Assembly: GCA_015680685.1 (NCBI GenBank)
Contig: MNCI01022655.1
Location: forward strand, 110,805 to 174,804
Source of the DNA: Gnetum montanum
Lineage: Eukaryota; Streptophyta; Gnetopsida; Gnetales; Gnetaceae
Length of the DNA stretch: 64,000 nt
Direction: 5' to 3'
Below, in pieces: positions 11,918 to 23,983 of the stretch (position 1 is its first letter; every line of letters starts with the position of its first letter). The position numbers were made by a program, and so were the translations under genes. Under the pieces are notes generated by a model. That model saw only the letters and a program-made list of their open reading frames with translations. It was not told where the DNA came from and did not search any database.

Positions 11918-12861
11918 AGTTCCAGATGTCCAGGATGTACCGCGCCTACGTGAGGGGCGACGCCACGTGGGAGGCCATCCGCGAGGGAATGGTGCTGAAC
12001 ACGCGCAGCTGGGGCGCACTCGTCAACACCTTCGCCGGCCTGGACGACGAGTCTCTGGACCACCTTCGCCGGGAGCTGGGTGGGCCCGTATGGCCCGTGG
12101 GCCCTCTGCTGCCGCCGGAGCAGGCGGCGTTGACCGCAAGGGGACCCCCCACGGAGGAGCACGTTGACGTGGCCTGTCTGCAGTGGTTGGACGGGCAGCC
12201 CGCGCGGTCGGTGGCCTACGTCAGCTTCGGCACCATTTCGGTGCTGTCGGAGCCGCAGGTGGCGGTGCTGGCGGAGGCGCTCGAGCAGAGCGGCGTGCGG
12301 TTCCTGTGGGTGTTGGGACGCAGCCACGTGGCGGAGCGGGAGGGGGAGTGGGAATGGGAGGAGAGAGTGAGAACCACGGGGCGCGGCGTGGTGGTCCGAG
12401 GGTGGGCCCCGCAGGTGGCGGTGCTGGCTCACGTGGCGGTGGGCTGCTTCGTATCGCACTGCGGCTGGAACTCGGTGCTGGAGAGCGTCGCCATGGGAGT
12501 GCCCCTGCTGACGTGGCCAATGGGTGCAGAGCAGTTCATGAACGAGTTGCAGGTTGTTGAGCACCTGTGTGTCGGCGTTAGCGCCGGTGCCGGCCCCACC
12601 GGTGTGCCACAGGTGCGCACAATTGTGGAGGCGCTGAAGCAGCTGCTGATTCTGCCGATGCCGGAGGCCGAGGTGGAGGCGGAAGCGTCGGCCGAGGCAC
12701 GCAGAGCCGCCGAGCTCAGAAAGAGGGCCACAAGTGCGGTGGGCGAGGGCGGTTCGTCTGTATCCAATGTGCGGGATTTCGTTAACGCTGTGTCCGCACA
12801 TGCAGCAGCAGCAGCCAAGGATCAGGACTCGCAAGCAGCAGCTGCGAATGTAATGTTGTAG
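11918..12861 (+). CDS. UDP-glycosyltransferase, family 1 (3' part only)
   Basis: Transfers sugar from a UDP-sugar to a small acceptor, in plants typically a phenolic, terpenoid or hormone, in the cytosol. About 313 codons remain, opening in frame with FQMSRMYR and ending at TAG 12859-12861. The signature PSPG box spans 12403-12534 (44 codons). It starts WAPQ, contains HCGWNS and GVP, and ends EQ, where the final Gln usually goes with UDP-glucose. Upstream are WPVGPLLPP, a QWLDGQP linker and YVSFGT, all standard landmarks in order. The N-terminal acceptor domain with the catalytic His lies in the gap; about 150-170 residues are missing against the usual 450-490. Box wording (RGWAPQVAVL, LTWPMGAEQF) is closest in my memory to the UGT89/group B type; the acceptor is unknown. 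The tail is Ala-rich. GC is strikingly higher than the surroundings, and no stop or frameshift interrupts it, so the gene may be intact. Confidence 0.9.
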
Positions 12862-13904
12862 TGGCCAAATCCCATGACAAACGCACATGAGGGTGCTGCG
12901 CGGTTCTATATGATATCCGCCAGTTACGGATTAACACTTGTATACCGTGGGGCGCGTATTTTTCGATCGTTCTTGTTCCTTCCTGTACAATTCATGGAAC
13001 AAAACATTCTTCTTTTCATCAAACTTTACCAAACTCTACGGTACTTCTAAAGACGGCCAAACACTTTTTCACCCATTTGTTTCTTTTTAGTGTAGCCTTT
13101 CGACGATGGTAATTTAAATCGTTTCAATTTTGTTTCCAAAAGCATGTTGCGCTTAGAACCACTTGTTAGCGAGGTGTTGGAATTGGGGTTTCAAGCTACA
13201 ACTATTATTTCTAGTCTAGCAAAATAAGAATCTTTTGTTCCAGCATTCAATAATGGTTTACCCTAACTTTTGATATAACCATTTATTTCACCAAGCAAAA
13301 ATTTACATCCATTAAAAGATAGCATTCAATATGATTAAAATCAACTTTTAAATTTACTTTCTCACGAAGGAAAAATCAAATTAAAAATAGCAAGGAAAAT
13401 TTGATTTAAAAATAGATGAAGATTTAAATTTAACACTTAAGAATTACGAGAATGATTTAGAAAAGATTCCCAAGAGCATGTAGGCAAAGCGTATAAGAAA
13501 ACAATTTTATTTGCATAACTTCAAAGATCCTCAACACAAAAGCTTATTTTTATGTCTAATACAAGTTGCAATCACCCGTGTTCGTCTATGTTCGTCTAGG
13601 ATTTCACTCCCTCTTGATTAAAACAAGATGTCATAACTTGAAATTCTGTATATGTTCAATTATTTAATTTAAACTTATCAAATGCATTTCAATAAGTTAT
13701 TTTTAGTTCTATGAGTTACATAGTACAGTTACATTGTTATGTAATATAAGTTTTACGTTTTGTTAAATATTTTTATCCTTTGTTTCTCGATATTATTGAT
13801 ACATAGTTATAAATCATTTAAATAATTAATGGTTGAATGTCTTTATGAATATTTAATTATGCCTATTTTACTCTAGATTATGCACATATAGGCGTTATTA
13901 GGCA
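12862..13904. other. Gene-free sequence downstream of the glycosyltransferase
   Basis: GC content falls within about 100 bp of the stop. This should hold the 3' UTR, but I cannot place a poly(A) site. No ORF, LTR or RNA gene is recognisable. Confidence 0.5.
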
Positions 13905-13992
13905 TTATATAGTGTTGTATAATGTTTGACTCTATTAAAATTTTTAACTCAATAACACCTAATAGAATCAAACATTATACAACACTATATAA
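13905..13992. repeat. Foldback repeat (MITE-like hairpin)
   Basis: Two 33-base arms (13905-13937 and 13960-13992) are reverse complements with one mismatch, separated by a 22-base loop. The arms begin TTATATAGTGTTGTATAATG. There is no coding capacity and no clear target duplication. Confidence 0.7.
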
Positions 13993-14308
13993 CATGGAAC
14001 ATTAAGGACCTTATCCCTACCCAGGCTATACTATCTATAACTTTTCATCATCAAACTAAATTTTGAGTTTCTTTTTAATTAAAACTAAACATCTCTTAAA
14101 ATATCTTTCTTAATAAAAATACTTTAAGATGGTATCCTACTGAGAATCTGACTTTACCAACCTATCCAAGATGTTTAAAAATGCCACATTTGATAAGGGC
14201 TTTAGTGCTTGTTTCTGAAAAATCTCATGAGTTATGGTTTTTGAAAAAACAAAACATTTTAAATCCTCCCTCCCCAATCAATACATTTCCTTATTAACAA
14301 TGAGATGT

Positions 14309-14359
14309 TAGCCTAGTGGTAAGACTCTTGATTTGAAATCAAGTCATGGGTTTGATTTT
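14309..14359 (+). repeat. tRNA-Ser-like SINE head or tRNA pseudogene
   Basis: An A-box-like TAGCCTAGTGG (14309-14319) and a B-box-like GGTTTGATTTT (14349-14359) frame a perfect five-base anticodon stem CTTGA/TCAAG (14327-14331, 14339-14343) around loop TTTGAAA, anticodon TGA (Ser). No acceptor-stem pairing is evident and the B box has lost its C, so it is not a working tRNA. The unrelated sequence after it fits a plant tRNA-derived SINE. Confidence 0.55.
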
Positions 14360-14449
14360 GGTGGACAATGCTAAGTTATAAAGTTATGAACTATAAATCT
14401 TAGGTGTAGCTATATTATAATTATTTCGAGGTTCTAACAACCACCCCTA

Positions 14450-16080
14450 CATCCCCATCCCATTGTTGGTGCCTACTTTGGACCACCAACATTGATCTCT
14501 TCCTCTTGATGAAAAGCATGAGCATGAGATGTTCTTTCAAACTTGCGTTTAGGTGTTTGTTGGTCTCTAGAAACACCAAGGCCCATATACCTCTACATAA
14601 ACTCAGTGTTTATAGAGAAAATTGTGTATGAGCTCTAGTTTGATATAAACTTCACAATATCTTGTACAAAGAGTTAAATAGCAAATTAACTTTTATGAAA
14701 AGATTCGGCCATCTTTACTCTATCTTGTAATTGAACAAAAACCTCCTGCTATATTAAAGCTAGTTAGTCTATGCAATCCAAATCATATGTTACATATGTA
14801 ATCTTGTCTTTCATTTAATACTTAAGTGCAATTAAACCAAACTATTACCAATTTCTCCTAGAGAGAAATTCTACAAGAAAAATTGAAATACAACAAGATT
14901 CAATGGATTCATAGAAATAAAGTAGTAGAATTACATAAAGTCTTAAACCTTGAAATGAGGTACCATTGATATGAGTAAATTAGTTTGAAAAATAAAGTTA
15001 TTTCAAATCAATCAAAAATACCAAAAATTGCTAAACCCTTTGGCTCAAACAAGCAATTCAAAACAGGCTATTATCAACACAAGCAAACTCTTTGAAAACT
15101 TAAGTTGCTTCAAATTAGTTGACAAATACCAAAAATTGCTAAACCTAAAGCTATTCAAGTGACTTAAAAAATTCCAAGAACAAGATGCCAAGAACAATAC
15201 AATCTTCACCACTAGCTAAGAAACTTTGATAAAGTAAAAAAATATGAATAACTCATAGGATAGAAGTAAATTAACTATGTCAAATTTGAAGTTAAAATGC
15301 CATCATACAGGAAGTCACTCCTAGCTTTTCTAGTATTCTCTACTCAGATGTAAATCACTCTAACAATTCTGCTTGTCTTTATATAGCAACCTCTAGTAGT
15401 TACAACCATTACAGAAATTAAAAGCTACAGTTGCCTCACACCCTATTCATATAATTGTAGGGCATTGGATAACTATTTTGTTAATAAATTCCCCTCATTC
15501 TTTGAATTTATAGCCCCTCAATTGGTAATTGTCATGAATTAAGAGAGCTTTTATTAGCCTGATTCATTGTACTTGGTTCAAAGTCATTAAGCTTCTTTAA
15601 GGCTTATTTCAGCGTTCTTTTCTCCTAAAACTAATCTAGTTATGGAGTTCATTATTTTTGTTAAAGTAGCTCTAGTGCTAGTTTGAATCTAGGCTTGTTT
15701 AATTCAAGCTTTCTCTTAGCGATTTCATTTGTACTACTAGTAACTACCATCATCAAATTTAAATAGCCCTGTTTGTGCTAGAGTCATGGTTTACTATTAG
15801 ATTTTAGTTAAATCAACAATTCCCACTCCTTTTTATACATCTTCATGAATAGGGCTTATTTTTCCAAAGTTACTACTTTGAGCTTCAATGCCGACTTTGT
15901 GATCCCCTTAGCTCTATTTTGATTCTAGACTTTGTTTGTAGCATTTTACTTCACATGGCCTTAGTGTTGATGTTAGTTATTGAGATTTTTTTTTAATATT
16001 TATGTAAAGTTTTTCTAATTCATTATATTAAAGACCTCACATGGATGAATGACTTTAGCGATTTTTCGTAGTACTAATAT
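14450..16080. other. Gene-free AT-rich sequence
   Basis: No supportable ORF. A block containing CAAAAATTGCTAAACC occurs twice, at about 15004-15037 and 15111-15145. A minus-strand TATATAAA box lies at 15378-15385, downstream (on the minus strand) of the palindromic array at 16.1-17.6 kb. Confidence 0.45.
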
Positions 16081-16099
16081 TCAGTTCTACATGCTGCAC

Positions 16100-17600
16100 C
16101 TCGCCTCTTGCTGAGATAGATTAAAAATGAAATGCACATGTGTGTAAAAAATAATCATTTGTGGACATGGGATAAGCTCTAACATGGCTAGTAGAACTAC
16201 CAAGCTGATGTGGCTTATAGAACCATTTTGTAGAACTATTTTCTTACTCTACAAGCTCGTTCTACTTAGAAGCTGGTGTGTTGGGGTAGGTTCATGGAAC
16301 TAATGTGGCAAAGTTATTTTTGTGCTTACTTGTAGAACTAAATTTTGAGATTCTCTCTAATGATTTGTCTTATAGGCCTAATTTAAGGTTGTTCATAGAG
16401 TCAAAATTGGCTTTTGTCTAAGCACTGTATGAAGAAGTTGAGGTGGTAAGCTCATTTTCACACTTGCTTTATAGGGTTGAATTTTGGCTCTACGAGTAAG
16501 CTAACATGGTGAATGTTGACATGGTAGAAATGATATGAAACCTACTCATAGAATAGAAATTTGGCTCTATGAACCAACTCTACAATGAGGTTTACTTGGC
16601 CGACATTGACATGGTAGATACTAACATGGTAGAGCTTGCTTGTAGGGTTGAAATTTGGTTCTACAAACTCATGTGGAGGTATGCTATGTGGCACTTAGAG
16701 CTTCTTCATAGACATAGATTTTGCCTCTATGAACATAACCTAACTCTAAAGCTTATGTGGAAAAGCAACCTTGTAGATCCACTTTTAAGCTCCATGAAAG
16801 CTAACTTAGAAGAACCTCTTTTTAGAAACATTTTATAAAGCCTTTTTTGATTTTACAAACATGTAGCTACATGAATGTTGATGTGGTGAAGCGTAACATG
16901 GCAATTGCTGATGTGGTAGATGAAGCATATTTTCTATAGATGAGAAGAGAAGCTTTATCTATTTACTAGCATGGCACATGCTGACATGATAGATGTTTGC
17001 TTATAGAATGGAAATCTAGCTCTACGAACTAGCTTTATGATTGAGTTGACATGGTGAAAGTTGATGTGGCAAAGCTCTTTTGTAGAATTAGATTTAAGCT
17101 CTACAAACATTCTGCATGAGCTAACATGGTAGAGTAAAAATGAGCTTTTTTATAGAGTTGAATTGTAGCTTCACAAACTAGCTAGATAGGTTGATGTGGT
17201 AGAACCTTCTTATAGAGCCATTTTTGGTTCTAGAACCTCCTTTATAAGTTGACATGACAAGCTATTTCTAAGCTCCACAAAGAATGTTCTAGCTTTGACC
17301 TCCCAATGCTGACATGGTAAAGCCAAAAAGTGAGCTTGTTGTAAGGCCAAATTTTGGTTCTACAAACCTATTCTAAAAGAAATTGACCTAGAATAGCCAA
17401 TTTTTATGCTCATCTATAGAGCTAATTTTTCTCTCTATGAATATCATTTTAGGTCAAGCTTTTTTCTTGATGATGATGTGGCTCATAAAGCTTCTTTGCA
17501 GAAATGGATTTCATTTCTACAAGCATAAGAGAATTTGGGAGCTTACGTCGTAGAGCTAGAATAAAGCTTTTTCACAGAGTTGAACTATAGCTTTATAAAT
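16100..17600. repeat. Degenerate array of short palindromes (TAGAGCCAAA...TTTGGCTCTA type)
   Basis: At roughly 75-110-bp intervals the sequence repeats an imperfect 22-26-base palindrome built from TAGAGC/TAGAAC + AAATTT + GCTCTA/GTTCTA, for example near 16485, 16545, 16640, 16715, 17090, 17210, 17335 and 17420. Spacers repeat GCTGACATGGTAGA-like words. The 16569-16838 open frame runs through the repeats and is not a gene. A related array in the opposite orientation lies at 42.8-44.2 kb. Confidence 0.6.
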
Positions 17601-17649
17601 AAGCTTCTCATGCTAATGTGGTAGATGAGAAGAATGCAAACAACTTTTT

Positions 17650-18180
17650 CCTTTTCCATCTAGATGAAAAATTTTCATCTAGAAGCTTCATTTTACATGT
17701 TAGCTCAGCTATAGTGATTGGTAGAGATGAGGTTATCTAGATGGGGTTTTACCATCTAGATGAAAATTCTCTCAGCTTAAATTTCCACTTAATCCAAACA
17801 TTGATGTGAAAATGTATGTAAACTTCTGCTAATGTGGAAAATGAAATTGTTCATTTGTTATGAGCTTAAGAATCTTCATCTAGATTCTAACATGACAAAG
17901 CATGCTAAACTTTGTTGACATGGCAAGTGAAGTCTTTCGTTAGCCAGAAGCTTGAGAATCTTCATCTAGATGTTGATGTTGAAGACTTGAGCTTTCTTAA
18001 TGATACTGGTTGCACCATTTTAAAATGCTCTTTTTTAGCACATGCTTATTTGTTCACTTATACCCCTTTAAAAATTCCATCAATGAGTTGATGTGAAAAA
18101 TGAAAATCTTCAGTTGTGATTTTTCATTTGGATGAAGACACTCACACATTTTAAACTTTATCTAGATGAATTACTGCAAC
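17650..18180. repeat. Cluster of CATCTAGATG palindromes
   Basis: Contains a near-perfect 25-base palindrome at 17659-17683 (TCTAGATGAAAA arms, one central base) and a hairpin with ten-base arms ATCTAGATGG/CCATCTAGAT at 17735-17744 and 17752-17761. Single arms of CATCTAGAT or close variants recur at about 17875, 17958 and 18163. Confidence 0.65.
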
Positions 18181-18199
18181 ATTCCTTATAGGTTTATGA

Positions 18200-19608
18200 T
18201 AAAAAGAAATTTAATTTATTTCTAGAAATCAGAAGAGTGCTTAAGCTTTATGAACAAAGTTCATCTTTTGGTATTCTTCTTGAAGAGCTACTTCTTTTAG
18301 CAACATGAAAAGCTTTTATGTGCATATCATAAGATCTATTGTTCTATGATCTACTCATTTAATCATAAAACTTATTCAACCTAATAATCCTACTCTATGA
18401 CATGGCCAAAATATAACAACACCCATCCTCCCTTCCCCCTTTCTCCTCCCTCCTCCCCATTGCCAATCATACCCTTGCATCTCCAAAACACTTTCCTTGT
18501 TTTTTTTTTTTGAACTATTTGCTATTATTTTTATTATTAAGCAAAGATTTTTTCAAATTTGTATCATTTTGAGTTTTTTTATATAAAAAATATATTTAAA
18601 TTATATCCAATTTATTTTTTATCTTTTTGGTAAAATTTTTAGGATATGTTGGAACTCTATCCAACTTGTTCTCAAGTATTTTTGGAAATATTTAGAAATG
18701 AAAACATGAAAGAAAATAAGATAAAAAAAATGTATTTGTAACCAGGTTTTGCTCACTTTGTAGTGGGAACCACAATTCTTTGAGATGTTCCTATTTTCAT
18801 GTAATAGTAAGATGTTTCTTATAAGCCCCATTGTTACAAGAGCAAGGATTATGATGGATTTTCAATTTTATGTTTTGGTAGCTAAGGATTTAAGCCAAGA
18901 TCATGACATTGAGTAATTGAATCTTATGTTGTGTGGTAAGGCATAGATAAGACTCAACCTTCTAAAGTTTATGTCATATTAGTTATTGGTGATATTAGTA
19001 GTGAGGCTATTGCAAATAAGGGAATGAAGAAGGAGTTCACTTCGACTTGGCTATTAGGAACTTAACTTTAAATCACTTAGGATAATCCACTATTAGTAGT
19101 GAGATTATACTAGGACCTATTGATTTATTTTGACAATAAGGATAAAACAAGACCTATCATTTGAAGATTCTTGAATTAAATATAGAATATTTAAATTTTT
19201 TGAAACTTATGTGGCATTTTTAAATTTTTGAATATTTTTAAATATTTAATTAAAACTTTTGCTTGACCTATATCCTTAAACTTTTGGCCTAAAATATCTA
19301 TGCCCCATGAATAGAAAAATAAAATAAGGTTTCTTACCAGAGAGGTCATGGCTACTCTTGCATTTTAATGCACAGAGTGTAGAATAACCAAGGAAAAGTT
19401 TGAAAAGGAACATGGGATGGATGGTATCTCAATTTTGTAGAAGATGAATCTTTTGGACATTGAAAATAAATTTTGTATATTTTGTACTTTTCTAACATAT
19501 AAAGAATGTATAAAGTTTAAATATTTAAGCCATGTACTTATTTTTGTAAAAAATAGAAAAATATTATAGTTATGAAAATCCAATCTTTGCCATCTTGTCT
19601 AAGATATC
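18200..19608. other. Gene-free AT-rich sequence left of the nest
   Basis: No gene or recognisable element. A C-rich patch lies at 18420-18480 and a T-run near 18500. Short minus-strand open frames (18619-18831, 19365-19583) lack any family feature. Confidence 0.5.
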
Positions 19609-19613
19609 ATAAG

Positions 19614-20101
19614 TGATGAGTGGTGAGTATGGCCAACATCCAACCATATAATTTACAAGCATAACTGTAGATGGATCTAGCAAAATATATAGACAATTAA
19701 ACATGAGATCATAGGTCATTATCTTTCCAACTATACTCATAATGATCCCTAATGTGTATGGTTAAGTATAGCTAAGGAATGTGACAATGATGTTCTTTGG
19801 TATTTAATAAAACTAAGTGAAAATATTGAAATTAGCTAATTAATCTAATAAGCAATAAGGTAAATCCTAAGCTAGCCTAGAATGATGAGTGTTTAATTCC
19901 CAGTTTGCCATACACATCTTAAATTCATGTATCCATTGTTGAAATGGCCAAGCATTATGCTACTGGGTAAAGTAATAGTGCCATTAGGATTATCAAGTGA
20001 ATACATGATTATGCTCAAAATTATTCATGCTCATTCTGCTAATGATTAATGTACATGAAAATGTAAACATTAAACTAATTGCATGAAAATTAAATGACAA
20101 T
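19614..20101 (-). repeat. Element E 3' LTR, left part (interrupted by D)
   Basis: Starts TGATGAGTGGTGAG like the other LTRs and shows recognisable but diverged family blocks (CCAACCATAT, CATACACATCTTAAA). It breaks at ACAAT, the target duplication of D, and continues at 41191. Confidence 0.65.
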
Positions 20102-20973
20102 TGATTAGTGTTGAGTAGTCCCTATGCCCAACCATATGAATCACAAGCGTTACATTAGTGATCTAGTTGAATTCTATGGACTTTAGCTCTCCAAATGCCA
20201 ATAGCAAAGCTAGTGACCTATGAATGTGATCCTTGTCTTCTTCGCTTCACTTGTGTTGGTGCAAGTGTATGGGCAAGTGAGAGCTAAGGCACATGATTTG
20301 TATTAATTTATATATTTTATTCTAATTATCCTAAGTGTGAAATAAAGTAATTAAGTATGTTCTAATCTAAGTAACTATCTAATGCCTTAGTATATTTCCT
20401 AACATAAGTATCTAGGTCCATCTTCTGTACACATCTGAAAGTCATTATGATGCTAGTGGATTACCAAGTGTTAGGCTATTGGGTGTACCAAGTAATAACA
20501 TTGCTGGGATTACCAAGCATTAATGGTATGCTCAAGGTAGTTTTACTTATGTGTATTACGTAAGTGTAATAATTAATTATTTAATTAAGAACATGAATTT
20601 AAAGTGCATGAATAGTAAAGTGCATAAAAGTAAGCATTAAGCTATTCCAAGTTATACAAGGTATTTCAAGAATCTCATCTTTATTATTTTCACATTAATG
20701 TATCCACGTACATTGGTGCTTGAATAAGAATCTGTATAATCCTTGACTCCTATTTTAGGTACTTAGAAAATATTCTAACTATTATGGAAAGAAACTGCAA
20801 GAACTTTGTTATGCTACTGACTTAATGGTGCTATCAATGCTATGGGTGCACACATTTATATAGGCAAAGATAGATGCCATGTCGATGCATATGCATCGAT
20901 GCATCAACTCATGCATCAATAGGGATGTGTTGATGCATGCCCTTTGACACAACCCAAACTTTGTGATTCATCA
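20102..20973 (-). repeat. Element D 3' LTR
   Basis: Matches 40284-41185. The right tip (20885-20940) is a cluster of GATGCATC/ATGCAT palindromes including TGCATCGATGCATC. TATATAAA complement lies at 20855-20862. Ends GATTCATCA. Confidence 0.9.
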
Positions 20974-21057
20974 GACTATGATAATTGAGTGAAAACTTGT
21001 CTTTGAATGAACAAAAGTAGGATCGAGCTTCTTAAAAAATTGGAAAGGTATGGAACT
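20974..21057 (-). other. Element D interior next to its 3' LTR
   Basis: Aligns with 2140 onward and 21892 onward (TGAATGAAAACTTG-like, GAAAGGTATGG) and stops where B is inserted; continues at 32740. Confidence 0.7.
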
Positions 21058-21891
21058 TGATGAGCGGTGAGGTACCCCTACACTCAACCATACGAATATG
21101 AGAATTTCACGCACAATCCAATCGAATTCCAAGGACTAAGTGCCTATGTGCCTTTGTGAAATAATAACAAGTTGGTTAATCATTGTCTTCCCAAACTTAC
21201 TTATATGTCATAGTTGTATGGTTAGGTAAGCTTAAGGCATATGATTTTTATAGCTTTTATGTGTTTTATATCCTATGCTAGTAAGGAGGGGGAGAGAGAT
21301 AAGTAAGTAACTAATCTAATTTAACTACTCATTAGCTAAGTTCTAATTACTCCTAACACCAGTATTTTTTCCAACTTTCCGTACACATCTTGAACTAGTG
21401 CAATGCTGTTGGGATTACCAAATGCTAATCATTATTGGGTTACCAAGTGCTACATGCATGCTCGAGGCAGTTGTACTGAGTGTATTTAACTAAGAGAGTT
21501 GCAGGGTGAAAGAAATCATTAATCAACTAGGAAAGAATTAAATAATAATTAATGCTAATTAATCTATTCTGAATGTTGCAAGGTTTATCATAAAATTTTT
21601 CTTTATTGCCATACACAAAGTGTGCTTAGGTATACAACGCTTGAATAAAGATTCGTTCACTCTATGACTCCTACTGCGGGCATGCAGAAATAATTCTAAC
21701 TCTGGAGGTAAAATGGCAAGAGTTTGGCTAAGGGACTAATTGTCTAATGTGAAAACCAAGGGTGTCACCTCTTATTTATAGGGAAGGAGACAGGCCTCAA
21801 TATTGGGTATCTGACATCACATGATTGTATCCGATATCGCAAACCTGATATCGTAGACGCGATATTGCGGTCTTGATATTGTGGTTCATCA
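21058..21891 (-). repeat. Element B 3' LTR
   Basis: Pairs with 31903-32739. GATATC/GATATT palindromes cluster at about 21830-21880 and the TATAAATA complement lies at 21773-21780. Confidence 0.92.
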
Positions 21892-23797
21892 TACCCCCAT
21901 GACTGAATGAAAACTTGTCCTTGAGTTCCTTACAAAATATTAGAAAGGTATGGGATTATTGACTAAATGACCATTGATAGTGGAATGGGGTGACAAACTC
22001 AATGTGCCTAGTGAATGGATCAACAATACAATACATGACAGCATTAGTGTTTATGACCATTGAAGTGAACACTATACATAAATGACATCTAGCCTTTATT
22101 TGGTAGCTGGAAGAGAAGGAGAGAGAAAAATAATAAGGCATGTTGCTACTGATGCTAAGATTGCACCTTCCATTGTTTATCCATAGCCACACCACTAATC
22201 TTGCTCCTTTCGTAAACGCTCCAGTTCTGGTCCATCTTGAGTGTTTCCTCCAGGCCTAGTCCATTGTTGTATGATCACTATCTACACACACAACACACTC
22301 ACAAATGAGCAAGGGTAGATGAATCAGAATGTAGTTGATACCTTGCCTCAATGTAAAGTGCATTAGCTAAGTTGTGGTTATGGCAGATATTGATTTTAGA
22401 GATTTAACATTGTTGACTACCTAAGGTGTAGGGGTTAGAAAAAATTGAAAAATTTGTGCCAGGGCCCCCATGACTAAGAGCAATCCTCCGATAGTGATAG
22501 GATGAAAAAAAAAGATAAGGAATAAGAAATATGGAGAAAAAGCAACAACGAAAATGCCAATAAAATTGATGTCATGGATGGGGATGAAACAAAATTTTTT
22601 TTATTGTAGGAAACATTTAAGAAAAAGAAGTTAATAAATGCGCCAAAAAGAAATGCCAATGGGTCCTCCCTAAAGCAAGCTCATGCCCTTGATGCCCTGA
22701 TAGACCCACAAACCAAAGAGTCCATAGGCTCTAGGAATGTCATTTGGAAGCAAGAGTTAAAAATTACCCACAAGAATTAACAAAGGAAAAGAAATGCATC
22801 AACCAAGATATAGACTAATGATAAAACTGGCAATGAGGTGAAAAATGGAAAAGAAAGGTGGAGATGAGAGAATGGAATGGAAACCCAAGAACAAGGTTGT
22901 GTAAAGTCCCTTGTGTGTGTTTCATGGTTAATGTGACCAAGTTGAACTCATTCCAAATCTAGGTTGAACAAACCACATTCAATAACCTCGCATCAACACA
23001 TTTGACTAGACTATCCTCTTGAAGCAACAAGAATGCCTCTACAAAAAGTCACCACCATTTTGAGGAGAGTGAGATGGAGAATCAAGAAGCGAGAAAGGGC
23101 CTTAGTTAGAGGGAACCTTCAGGCATGGGTAACATGTCTTTCCAGTGCCATAACCAGTGCATGTAGCCCAAGTTCATTATTGTGTCTAAGGGGTGTGCTT
23201 TGAATTCTCACTTTTCTTCTTTTTTTGTTGTTGTTTTTTTAGGTGAGAACCACACCATGCAACGACTTATTTTTATGTACTCAACTTCTAGATATTTGAT
23301 GAATGGTAGAATGGCGGAAAACCCAAGGAAAAAGTGTCCAAGCATTCAAGAGAATAGCCAGCACAACTACATCAAATCCCCTTGAAGTCACACTCTTTTC
23401 ATTCTTTGAGTCTTTCCTTAGTTTGAGAAATACCCAACCACCAATTCGTTAATAATTTTATTAGAGAAAGGGACTGTACAGTTCCAAGCCAAGGGAGACC
23501 ATAGGATTTTCTAGATGCATGAACGATGTGGACTCATTGCTTGTATAATCAAAAGAACCACACCTTAATATCAACATCATATTTCAAAGGTAAAACCAAA
23601 ACATTAGCAATCAATATGGTATTATTCATGCCACCATCATGAACACTTATTGAGTGATGAAAAAAATAAAGTAATCACACAAAGAAATGGTAAAAATATG
23701 AATGATGGTGTAAAAAAAAAACAAGAAAGATTAAAGAAATGTGCAAAACAAAAATGTGTAAAATAAAAATTTAGAAAGAACTGAGGGCCTTCAATGG
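21892..23797 (-). other. Element B untranslated 3' interior (accessory ORF deleted)
   Basis: Starts with the polypurine tract (minus strand ...CATGGGGGTA). It aligns with the LTR-proximal interior of A/D, then jumps to the shared spacer (from about 22660), so the accessory ORF and its internal promoter cassette have been lost. No coding region is supportable. Confidence 0.65.
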
Positions 23798-23983
23798 TTA
23801 GCAAAGATGTCCATCTCCCCCATGACTGAGATGGAAGGAGGAGATCCGAAATAATGAGCAAGGTTGCCCACCTACAAAGGTAGCATGTGTTCTGGCTATC
23901 CTAAACTCATGGAAAGGTTTTTTTTGTTGCATGTTGACTAACAGTCTCTCATCTGGGCTCTCAGGTTTATATATGGTCATGGC

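Noticed and set aside
12164-12818. Additional open frames overlapping the glycosyltransferase
   Set aside because: Typical shadow frames of GC-rich coding sequence (Arg/Ala/Gly-rich, no motif).
10936-12888. Very long open frames on both strands across the first N gap
   Set aside because: They are open only because N codons count as sense. Only the plus frame from 11920 has glycosyltransferase motifs; the part before the gap is AT-rich and unrelated.
14309-14359. Functional tRNA-Ser gene
   Set aside because: Degenerate B box and no pairing acceptor stem.
16100-18180. Regularly spaced repeats considered as a CRISPR array
   Set aside because: Units are diverged, spacing varies, spacers are themselves repeated, and the sequence is a plant nuclear genome without cas genes.
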